This document shows positions 10,819 to 21,800 of a stretch of 64,000 bases of DNA, one piece after another. The stretch is taken from positions 21,702,111 to 21,766,110 of the forward strand of contig NC_023754.2 of assembly GCF_000499845.2 (NCBI RefSeq), in the 5' to 3' direction. The notes under the pieces were generated by a model that saw only the letters and a program-made list of their open reading frames with translations, made no database searches and was not told the DNA's origin. A program made the translations under genes and the position numbers. This stretch comes from Phaseolus vulgaris. Its lineage: Eukaryota; Streptophyta; Magnoliopsida; Fabales; Fabaceae. The number at the start of each line of letters is the position of its first letter. Position 1 is the first letter of the stretch.

Positions 10819-13400
10819 CACATTATTGCATATTAATTGTCCCGTGATGTACATTAGGCATGATGTTTAAAGTTGTAATTTTGATTTACAATTATTTAAT
10901 AAGAGATTTGCACAATTATACAATGACAGTAAACTAAATAATAATAAATACGTAAAAACTATAAGCATAACCATAATTTAAACCATTTGTTTGTAAGAAA
11001 GAAAACAAACAAGATAAAATAATTCATATTTGCACCCGGTAAAAGTGTAAAAAAGTAAATTGGCCTTAACAAAGGCCAAACTATAATAATAACATTCACG
11101 TGGTGGATGGACTTGGATGCACTGTTTTGTTTATTTTCAGTATATGGACGAGTGATTAGCACACGCAAAAGGACGAGAAGTGATAGATTTTGCAAAAATA
11201 AAATGAAAATCAAATGTATTGGGAAAGTTCCTTGGATTATATTTGACATTTAAAAACAACAAGTCATTGTTGGTATGATCAAAGTGGTGATCTTTAGCTA
11301 GGTTACGTTTCAGAACTTAATTTCTTTAAGCAAATGCATTTTGTTTTTTCTCACTCTCAAGGATTCCAAACTTGCTTCTCATCTACAAGCTGTGCCTTTC
11401 TATCACCATATATATATTCATACTTGTGCTTCCGATTCATGGATTTTGCCTTTGTCAAAACATTCTTTTCAACCAGCCATCAGAAGATCTTGATTCTTTC
11501 AGCCCTGTTCCTGCTCCAGATTTTACGTTTTCCAGAAGCACTTTCAATGTTCTACTGAAGAAGAAGCTACACGTTTAGGTAATCATTTTATGCTGTTTTT
11601 CTGATGATGCAGTTAGTATTTCCTTAGCTAATGGGAACCATAAAACAAGAACACAGTTAAAAGTTGGTTGTTTCATTATATGTACTGAATTTGCTCCAAT
11701 TAATTTGTCCTCTATTTGTACATTAATTATTTTTTAATTTAATTTAATAAAATAAATATATATTGTTATATATCAGATAAAAGAATTTATCTACAAATGT
11801 ATAAACTGTTAAGATAAAAAGATCATTATTAATTAATGTTAAATATTTCATTTCATATTTTAAGTTGAAATTTAATAAAGTGATCTACTCATATTATAAA
11901 AAAAAATCAATATCTTTAACTTTATTATAAATAGAATGTTTTAGTGATTTTGATAATAAGAAGTTAATCCTTATAATTTAAATTTGGTATAGTTATTAAG
12001 ATATATTTAAAATTAAATAATTGAGATATTTTATTTTAAAATTTTAAAATTTTTGGTTTAAAAAAAGAAATAAAATATTTAGAGATCTAATAATATATAA
12101 AAGTTTGCAAACAACTATTAAACAAATATTTTAATTTAAACTGCCTATTTTAATCTAACTGTAACTATTAATCCCTCCCATCTCTCTCAACAAAAAAATT
12201 TCTTATTTGAAAATCATATTTTTTTGTAGTTTTAATTTATTCTTTTTATAATGTGATATTTATACACGATTTTTAATTTAAATAATGCGAGCTTAATTTA
12301 ATTTCACAATTTGTTTATACTTTTTAATACGAATAATTTCTTATAAAAAATATGAACATATACTTATATTTTAGTAATCAAACTTAATACATTGATTTTT
12401 TTTATTAAAAAATTCATTCAATAAAAAAATCAATTTAATATTTTTTAATTTGTAAAAATAGGATAATTTTTTTAAAGATATATGCTGCAATAAATAACTG
12501 TTTTAAATACTTAAGTAATAATGACAATATATATATATACTTTTTATTATATAAAGTGATCACTTTTTTTAGAAGATTGAAAGACAACTAATGTATCTAA
12601 TTTGTGTAATTAATAACAACAATAAAAAATGTTTTTTAATACATATTGTTATTCGAGTGTGTTATCAAATTCATAAATTATCTTTAATCATTTTGACATA
12701 AACTTATTGTTGTTATGTAACTTGTGAATGACTAAATGTGAAGTAAAAAATGTAATTTTAAATATATTTTTTAGTGTTTGCATTTTAATAAGAGAGAAGA
12801 AAAACATAAAAGTGAAAAAACAGAAAATATAATAGGTAAATGGGTGAATAGAAAGAGGTAAACTTTATAAATTATTAAGAAAGGGAGAAAATGAAATCAT
12901 CCCCTCTATTAATAGTATAAATTAATATTATAGACGTAGAAATAGATTCTCCTAAAACTGGAAAATGAAATGCATACAAAGTGAAATCTAATGCGATTTT
13001 GTTACAAATTAAGAGTGGGGGATATTTTAATGGATAGAGAAATGTAGGGTTGCATCTCATCCTTTTACCATTTAAATAAAGATTTTCACAGTAGTTTAAT
13101 AATTTATATCATTCAATGGATTTGGATTAAATATATATGGCGATAATATAATTATTACACATCCAATATACCTAAATTAATAATTGCGTATCTAATTCCT
13201 TATCCAACAGGGAAATTGAAATACATTATCAAACTTCCATTTCAGCTTCTCTTTCTCTCAATATCCATCATTTTTAATCTCCCAAATGCATATATGTTAA
13301 TTAGTATTTATATGCAGACAAGAACTTATGATACACCTTTCACCAATTAGAATCAAAATAACTGAAGCGATATCATTCTTTATGTACATAAGGATCCTCT
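10819..13400. other. Intergenic AT-rich DNA
   Basis: No supported gene. A frame at 11372-11578 reads like a short signal peptide followed by a Pro/Ser stretch, but it has no in-frame ATG and no family match that I know. The region from 11700 to 13200 is very AT-rich and I see no structure in it beyond short (TA)n runs near 12526. Confidence 0.5.
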
Positions 13401-13402
13401 GG

Positions 13403-13790
13403 TAAATTTTTTCCAGTTCATGAGATTCGGTTAATGACGTTTGAGGTACAATTTAGATTGGAGTTGTGAGTGATATTTGGAATCATAAGAACTGTGTATC
13501 CTTCGATAGGGGTCGTAGATGCGCTCAAAGTATTCGCCTTGGTACAGGTAAAGTTTTGGTCGTGAATTTACTCAAAGTCCCGTTGTGTTTCCTTCTGATA
13601 CTCTAATTGGGTTTTGAATCTAGTGGATTGTATGAGGATGATTGTTTAATGTTTTTCTGTGATTAGTTTGGTTGTTCCTTAGATAATCAGGTAAGTATTT
13701 TGTGATAGGAATATGGTAAGGTGTCTTGCTTTTTATGTATAAGTGTTGAACATTTATTTATTTTTTATTGTCGATTAAATAAAAGAAACT
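13403..13790 (+). repeat. Duplicated block, copy 1 (5' leader of response regulator)
   Basis: This segment is a diverged copy of about 14387-14785, which lies in the intron of the response regulator. Shared landmarks in the same order are GATTCGGTTAAT, a GAGTGA-containing stretch, TCTGAAGTATT-like and TTGGT-CA-TAAAG-like stretches, TTCTAATTGG-TTT-GAA, and TTTATTTATTTTTTATTG. The offset is about 986 to 999 bp. The copy probably overlaps the untranslated leader and its intron. Confidence 0.7.
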
Positions 13791-14043
13791 CTCATTTTGT
13801 TATGTGAAGCATTACTTTTGGGTGTGTAACTGTTTTCTTTGCCTTTATTAGATATACTTTAGGTTTAAACTTCATTCATCACTCACTAATTCTGTTAAAT
13901 AGTTATGTCAATGCTTAATTATGCGTGTACGTGAATTTGGATTTCTATGCCATGCATGTACATGCACGTTATGTTCCTGAATTTTTCTTTATTATTACAA
14001 TTATTTTGAACTTAATTGATTAATGTGTGATGACAGGAATAAA

Positions 14044-15039
14044 ATGGAGTCAAATAAGCAGTGGAAGGAAGGATCAAGAATTTCAGCACTGATTGTGGAT
14101 GACGATGCTATGATTCGGAAAATCCACAAGGCGATGTTGGAGCGGTTATTTAACATGGACGCGAAAACGGTTAATGATGGAAAGGAAGCAGTGGAACTCT
14201 ATCGATGTGGGGCGAATTTTGACATTATTTTCATGGACAAAGAAATGCCCATCATGGATGGTCACGAGGTACACTGTAGCATGATACATTTATTATATAT
14301 GTGTGAAAGTGATGGGTGGCGTTTATGCTTTAAATGGTTTGGTGTATCGTTTGTGTTTCGTATTCATCCAAAGTCAAACTTTGATTAATTTGGGATGATT
14401 TTGTCTTCTGATTCGGTTAATATTGTATAGAGCACAATTTGGGTTGGGGTGATGAGTGAAATCTGAAACAATAAGAATCATATTGTTTTCAAAAAGGGAG
14501 TAACTGACGTGTCTGAAGTATTTGTTTTGGTGCAAATAAAGGTTTGATCTTGGATTTCTGCAAAAATTCGCTTTGTTTCGTTTTCTTATTCTAATTGGTG
14601 TTTGGAACCTGTGGAGAGTATGAAGTTGGTTTGTTGAAGTTGTTTTCTAGAAATAGTAAGTGTAGGGAGTTTTAGTTAATCCGGTGATTTTTGTTTAAAG
14701 CTGACATTTGTGTACAATGTATAAAAGTTGAACTACCTGAAGTGGTTCTTATTTATTTATTTTTTATTGCGGATAAAAAAAAGTGATGTGTGATTAATTA
14801 GTGAAGCAGAGTATTTAATGTGATTATTTAATGGTGATTATGATTGGTGTCTTAAATAGGCCACAAAAGAGCTACGTGGAATGGGTGTTAAGAGCTTGAT
14901 AGTGGGAATTACTACGCGTGCTGATGGAAAAGATACTGAAGAATTTTTAGGTGCAGGATCCAACTATTGCTTTGAAAAACCTCTTGATCGAACAAAGGTT
15001 GAACAAGTCTTGCAAGACCATCCACATTTTACAACTTGA
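14044..15039 (+). CDS. Type-C response regulator (ARR22/ARR24-like receiver protein)
   Basis: A stand-alone phospho-receiver domain of 134 residues in two exons, 14044-14268 and 14860-15039. The 5' flank reads GACAG just before the leader, so a spliced 5' UTR is likely. The acidic pocket is the Asp run at residues 19-21 (LIVDDDAM). The phospho-acceptor is Asp65 in FMDKEMPIMDG. The switch Thr is Thr93 and the conserved Lys is Lys115 in FEKPL. There is no output domain. Length and motifs fit plant type-C regulators, which accept phosphate from histidine phosphotransfer proteins in cytokinin-type phosphorelays and may act as phosphatases or sinks; several are expressed in reproductive tissue. 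That role is family knowledge and is not shown here. The intron contains a copy of the upstream leader block, an unusual arrangement. Confidence 0.88.
14387..14785 (+). repeat. Duplicated block, copy 2 (intron of response regulator)
   Basis: This is the partner of 13403-13790, within the single coding intron. The two copies bracket the first coding exon as direct repeats. Confidence 0.7.
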
Positions 15040-15639
15040 TTCACTTTTTCATTATGTATAGTTTTTGCTGTTTAATTGATTAGCTCTTCCATAGTCTGTA
15101 ACATTTATTCTGCACCATTCCTTTTCTACTGTATGTGTTAATTGTGTGTTATTTACCACCAAATAGCCTTGCATTTGGCATAAAAATATTCTCAAAATCA
15201 CACTTATATATTTTGGTTCAAAGCAAAGTAATTCTGTTTACTTTGGTTCAAAGCAATTGAGAAGCACTCGACAATTTTTTCAGTGGAGGATATAACAAGT
15301 TTTTTTTGTGTGAAATACAGCTAAAAGTCTAAGACTGAATTAGGAATAAGTTTTTTAAGTCGTCTTTTACATACTGAGACTGGCATATTAATCTTGTATT
15401 GTGTATTAGATTACTAATAGGTCGAATTTTCAAACCTATGTATGTCTCAATTATGCTATTTTATCTGCCTGGTAGTTGTTTTCTACAGAACATGTTATGG
15501 ATTTGTTCCTTAAATAACAACTTGATATTTCAACAACATAGATGAAACTAGTATAGATGATAGGTTGATAAAAAAGTATAACAAATATTTTTATATTTAT
15601 TATAAAGAATAATGAAATAGAATGTCATTAACCAATAAC
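15040..15639. other. Response regulator 3' region
   Basis: The likely 3' UTR is followed by AT-rich DNA. A short direct repeat, TTTGGTTCAAAGCAA, is seen at about 15214 and 15243. No gene is supported. Confidence 0.55.
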
Positions 15640-16529
15640 CACTAGTGCAAAAAGAAGAAAAAAATATGTTTTATTTAGTGTGGTTTTTGCGCTACCTGCT
15701 TTCGTAAAAAACGTGGTAGCATTTTTGAAATTATTTTGATTTACGAATGCGGTTATTTGTATAACCGCACTTGTAAATCAAAACGCTTGATTTAGGAATG
15801 CGGCTATTTGTATAGCCGCATTCGTAAATCAAAACGCTTGATTTATGAATGCGGTTATTTGAATAACCGCATTCGTAAATCCTTTTTTACCCTAAATTTT
15901 GAAGCGCGCCACACACAATTTCAAACTTTATTTCTCGTCTTTGCCTTCGTTTCGCGTTCGCACTCTGAGTTCGTCTCCTTCTACTGCATCTGCATTCCAT
16001 TTGTGCAATGTAAGTTTTTTGAACTCTCTTTCTTCCTCTTCATCTTCACAAATATATGCATAAATGTTTTTCGTTTTTTTTATATATGTTTTTTTCCTTG
16101 CATTGGTGATCTCGAAGCACTGTTTCGTTGGCTGACATTCGTTTTTCTTACATTGTTTGGTTTCTCGCATTGCTCAGTACTCTTTCATTGTCTTCGTGGT
16201 TTCTTGTGGATTTTTTGGTTTGCTCCGTTGCTGCTTCCCTGTCCGCCGTCGCTTCTACTGCCGCCATCGTTGTTGGCGCTCCCGTGACTTTTCATCAACG
16301 TTGGCTTCACACAAGATTGATGATGTTTTAAATTTTTTTTTTTTAATGATTTGGCATATACAAGTGCGGTTAAAGCAAATAACCGCACTTGTAAATGGTA
16401 TTTATAAATGCGGCTATATAGCCGCATTTATATTTCTTGATTTACAAGTGCGTGTTGATCAAATACGGCTATAAAGCCGCATTTATAAATTCGAAATAGC
16501 CGCATTTATTTTATGTTTCTGCACTAGTG
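15640..16529. mobile_element. Non-autonomous CACTA (En/Spm-type) element
   Basis: This 890-bp element begins CACTAGTGCAAAAA and ends in the inverse of CACTAGTGCAGAAA. It is flanked on both sides by the 3-bp target duplication AAC (15637-15639 and 16530-16532). CACTA ends with a 3-bp duplication define the superfamily. The left subterminal part has three copies of a 51-bp unit starting at 15738, 15789 and 15840. Each contains a small hairpin of the form TGCGGTTATTTG/TATAACCGCA. Related hairpin units occupy 16360-16510 on the right. The core (about 15900-16330) is CT-rich and then relatively GC-rich. It encodes no transposase that I can see; the 159-codon frame across it has no family features. 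Confidence 0.88.
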
Positions 16530-18640
16530 AACAAATTATCAAATAAAAATAGTTAAATACAGATGATAATGTTATTCAATTATGAGAATTAGACATTTTA
16601 ACATCTTGATTTCTATACGTTTGTCCGATGTAATTTACACTTATATTCTATATTGATATTTTCATTTACCATTTTATTAATACGATATTAGTATATATTT
16701 TATTGATCATTACAAATTTTAGACTTTGGACTTCTTTTCTTGTCTTATTTTAATATATATATTTTTAATTTGCATAATATATATTTATTTAATTACAGTA
16801 ATAATAATTTTTTAATTTATAAGTTTGTTAACTATTTAACACAATTTTACTTATAATAAATGCTTATTTATATAAATAACTTAATTATGAAGAGATAAAA
16901 CAATTATCAATTTTGTTAAACAAAATTATTATGTGAACCAAATGAGGTAAAAAAATGACAAATTTTATACAACCAATTCACTTTAGTCTCTTTCTCACTC
17001 AAGACATAAAACATGATGACTTGTTTGTTGTCATGAAATTAAAAAAAATGTCGATATGTTCACAACCTTTATTATATTATAATAGAAAAAAAATATTTTT
17101 ATTGAAATAAAATATTTTTTTGACTAAATTACATTTTTAATTTAATATCTTTTCTGCAGATATCAAAATAACATTTTATTTAAAGATAAAATAAAAATAT
17201 ATAAACCATAAAAGTACTTCTTCTATTTACTACCTTTTAATATTACTACAGCTTTATCTATTTGAATCTTCCACCTTAATATTAATATGATTAAAGTGTG
17301 ACATTGATTATTTTTTACACTTCAATAAACTCTTTTTCAAAAGTTAATTTTGGAATTTTAAGACTCTACAAATGAATAATCATATTCATATTTCACATCC
17401 TAACTAAATCTCTAAATCTCATAGCCATCTTGGTAAAGTTGTAAAGTGATATAGTTTTCATAACTAAATCCTGGCTAATTCTTTAAGTTTTACTTCTCTT
17501 AGTTTTTTTCTGTTCTTGTTTCCTTTCTTCATCTAAATAATAATAAAAAAAACAGATACAACTCATATTTGACTTAAACCTAAGCCATGTTTACTTTGAT
17601 CCCAGCCAGGTTAGATATTTGACTTAGTTTATTTATTTCATTTCTATTATATTATTGTAAAATTGATGTCCCTAATCAAGCTTCTTTGTTTAAGGGGCAC
17701 CAGATCAAATTGATTTTAGCAAGGAAATCAAATCGTTTCAGGTTTATCTAAAAGAAAAAGGAGAGTAAAATTCCCCCTATCAAATCCTCTATAAAAATAG
17801 AATCTGTTGTAATCCAATTTTTTATTCAATATTTTCAAACCAATTAAAAAATAATAATTGTGCGATTTAAAAAAAAATGCTAAATGAGAAGTGAAAGATA
17901 TGGGAAAAAATGTTATTTAAATCTGCAAAAACATAAAGAAAAGAGTGCATACTTTTTCGCCCTGTACATATAGACGAGAGAGATAAGAATGAATTAAAAA
18001 TACATAATTTCAATATTAATAAATATTTTAATCCGCTGAATTTTTTATTTTTTTTACAATTAAAGCAATTATTATAGTTTTAGTTTTTATTATGAAAAAT
18101 TATTTAATTTTTAAGAAAATAGCTAAAACCTGAAATTTTCCCCTTCCCTCCAACTTCTTTCTTATGGGGATATCAGCTATTTTTATTTTCAGGATAAGTA
18201 ATAAATTTAATAGTGACGTGTTATTAAATTATATTTTAAAATAATATTATAAAAATCCAAATAAAACATTATACTAATATATGTGATATTATATTAAATA
18301 ACATTTACATCTTATTTAATTTTTAAAATACATAATAAATGTTATTTTCGTTTATCATATTTTAATAGAGTGGCACCCACTTTTTTCTTTTATTAAAAAT
18401 ATAACATTAACTGAAATTTAAACTTAAATTTACAAAAAAAAAAACTAGAAATAAAGTTTTAAAATATAGAATAACTTTTTTCATACAAAATAAATTGAAT
18501 GATTTAATTACTTTATACATGTTTTTTTAAATGAGTGTTGCACATAAAAAAATGTAATATTTAAAAAGTAAATAAAGTACAGCTGAGTTTTGTTTTATTA
18601 AAAATATAAAAATGTAATTTGTGCTAAATAAACATAGAAG
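16530..18640. other. Intergenic AT-rich DNA upstream of PIR
   Basis: No coding or RNA gene is supported. The last 200 bases before 18841 are GA/CT-rich and probably include the PIR promoter and 5' UTR. No TATA box is obvious. Confidence 0.55.
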
Positions 18641-18840
18641 AAGAAATAGATAGAGCAGAGAAGAAGGGCCTTTTAGTCCATACAAAAAGTGATACCTGCT
18701 CAGACTTGCAATTGAAGACTCTTGTGTTTATGTACCAACCGAGTAGTGGGGGAGAGAGAGAAAGATTCATCTTCCCTGTGTTCTTTTTCTTCTATTCTTG
18801 GCGCTCTGGTTTTCTCCAAGAATTGACTCAGCAATTGATG

Positions 18841-21800
18841 ATGGCTGTGCCCGTCGAGGAAGCCATTGCTGCTCTATCCACATTCTCGCTCGAGGTACTC
18901 TCTTCACCTATAACTCTCTCACCTCGATTTCTTTCTTTATTTCAATCCAATTTTCGCCACATTTTTCTCACTTCTTTTGTTACCAACATTGAAATGCGCT
19001 TAGCTATCTTTTTTCCTCTTTTTGTGATTTTGCTATTGTTTGTCTGATTCACTCCATTACACGCTTAATTTCTTGTTGCTAATTCTAATTACAGAAACTT
19101 CCATTTTGGTTTTGAAGTTTTGTTCATTGTTATAGACTGTGTGTGGCTTCTTTATTTTCTTTATCCGAAATGTTTACTAAGCAGATAATAACTGAATCAA
19201 ACTTCTGATCTGAGAATGCTAGATTTACATGGCATGTAATTTTATGTTGATGTCCCAAAATAACGCATTGCCGGATCTTGAGGTTTTTATTTACATGTAC
19301 GAGAGTTATTTTTCTTGTATCTCTTTTGTATTTATTTTGTTGTGAATTATGTAGGATGAGCAACCGGAGGTGCAGGGACCTGGAGTGTGGGTGTCAACTG
19401 AGAGAGGTGCAACAGAAAGTCCAATAGGTACTTCTTTTTCTTCTTCCGTTTTTTTTTTCTTTGGATATGTTATGCTTTTACGCTGCGATGACTGTACTTA
19501 ATAGCTTCTAAGATGCACAGAGTTATTAGTAATTGCCATTTACCACCCTCTTTTTTGTAGAGTACAGCGATGTTTCTGCTTACCGACTATCTCTGTCCGA
19601 GGACACAAAAGCTCTCAATCAGTTGGTATGCAGTTCTTGAACTATTTTTTTTTTCTGATTATAAATTTTAACTGTTTTTGCTGTTACAAAATGCAGAGTG
19701 TCCTTAGCCAAGAGGGAAAGGAGATGACATCAGTGCTTTACACTTATCGCAGTTGCGTCAAAGCACTTCCTCAGGTAAAATTTCTCCAAAGCTACTGGTA
19801 GTTGAGGAGTCCATCAGTGCATATAAAATAAGTTTTCTTTTAGATAAATAAAGAAAATTTGTCAGAACAAAAGGAGTTAATCTTTGGACTTTAAGTACAT
19901 TACATTTCACTGGCACTAATTCAGACTTACTATGTATATATATATATATATATAGTATGTTACTTTTTTCAAAACCTAGCTTTTCGGGGGTAAGAATGAA
20001 TTAAAGTAGACAAGGCTTTGTGTAACTGATAGCTTTGTCTAATGCAATATGATATCTTATGTGCTGCCATTTTCTTTTGCTTTGTTGATAATTGGAAATA
20101 TTAAATTGACTACACTGGAGATCCATTTTAATATTTACATATGCCTATATTGTTTTATGTAATTTATGCATTTTGCCACAATGGAGCAGCTACCTGATTC
20201 TATGAAGCAAAGTCAAGCAGACTTGTATTTGGAGACATATCAAGTTCTGGATTTGGAAATGAGTCGTCTGCGTGAAATTCAGCGATGGCAAGCATCAGCT
20301 TCCTCAAAAGTATGGGATGTTCTCAACTTATTATAAGACCCTTTGTTATTTTATCAGAAGCTTAGCCGATCCAGAGTTAGGGCATTAATATAAACACTTT
20401 TATGCAGTTAGCTGCTGACATGCAACGTTTTTCTAGGCCTGAACGACGCATTAATGGCCCTACAATATCTCATTTGTGGTGTGTTATAATGATTATGTTT
20501 TTGTTGTTGATTTTTGTTATTGTTGTTCTTTCGTATTTTTTAATAGCTTTGTTCTTGAGTCAGGTCTATGTTGAAGTTGCTTGATGTTTTGGTGCAACTT
20601 GATCATCTTAAAAATGCTAAGGCAAGCATACCTAATGACTTTTCATGGTATAAAAGGTATGTATTTTATCTATGCCTATCTCACTTTATCTTCAGGTTGA
20701 GGGTCTTCAACTTTTCTTTCAGGTTCAGTGCTTTACTTTGTTTCTGTTATATCTTGTATCCATTTCTTCTTGGAACTTTTTTTTATTCATGGTGCTTTAG
20801 GAGCATGTCAATTTGTTTGTATAAGGATGAATAGAGATTTAATCTGTTTATGAATAGTTTTGGTTTCCAAAATTCTTTGTTATAACTTCTGCAGAGTTGA
20901 TCTGTTAGATAGATTTCTCTGTACTTTTCAGTTAGTCATTTTGTTATCTTTTATTTTTCTGTTAGTAATGGCTGCTAAAGATCTATTAACTGGTCTTTTA
21001 TAGGGCTTGTGTTATAGAGAATAATTAGGTTTTCAGTTTATGTATTCTTTTCCTTTACAATCAATGAATAATTTCTTTCTCCTCTAACATGATCTAATGG
21101 TAAACATTCTTAGAATTTGAGTTCGGGCCTAACTCAACCCCAAAATAGGGTGAGGGTTGCCTCCCCCCACTTATATATATATATATATATATATTAATAA
21201 GTGAGTTTAAACCTAACTCATAGTCTGTTCTAGCGAGGTTTGATGGACCTATTAGGCTTAAAATCACTTTCGTGCCACCCGTTATCAGGATGCTATCAGA
21301 CCATCCACAAATATCTAGTCCTATGCACGAGATGGACATGTCTCGACGTGAGAAGGTGTGTTGGAGATCTCAAATCAACTAGAGATTTGGCCAATTTACT
21401 GTATATAAGTCAGTTATGTGAGGTTGAGTTAGGCTTAAATTCACTTCTTAATTTGAGTTAGGCTTAAGTTCATTTCTTAATATGGTATCAGAGTCTTTCC
21501 TGACAAGGTTTAATGGACCTATCGTACCACCCGCTATCGGGGGTTGCTATCGGATCACCCATGAATATCTAGACCCATGCACGAGGTGTACATACCTTAG
21601 CGTGAGGGATGGTGTTGAAAATCTCACATTGACTAGAGATTAGACCAATTTACAATATGGAAGTTAGGTTTAGGGAAAGTATCCTTGACATATGTACAAG
21701 AGTATTGGATTTTTTCTTCTAGGGCATTCAATTGGATTTACAAAACAGCTCAAAAATTTATTTTTGTCCTTTTCTATTTCTTACTCTCTGATAGAATTTC

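Noticed and set aside
10959..11249. 96-codon minus-strand hydrophobic frame
   Set aside because: AT-rich intergenic DNA commonly gives Phe/Ile/Leu strings on one strand; no start context, splice signals or motif.
11372..11578. Frame resembling a small secreted peptide with a hydrophobic N-terminus and a Pro/Ser segment
   Set aside because: It begins at TTG with no in-frame ATG upstream and no family match that I know. An upstream exon cannot be shown. It is kept only as a note.
15808..16287. 159-codon open frame
   Set aside because: It lies across the non-autonomous CACTA element, runs through its hairpin repeats and has a Phe/Leu-rich low-complexity product, so it is probably not a gene.
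21483..21493. TGGTATCAGAG read as part of a tRNA gene
   Set aside because: It is the reverse-transcriptase primer motif of the TRIM element; no cloverleaf can be formed around it.
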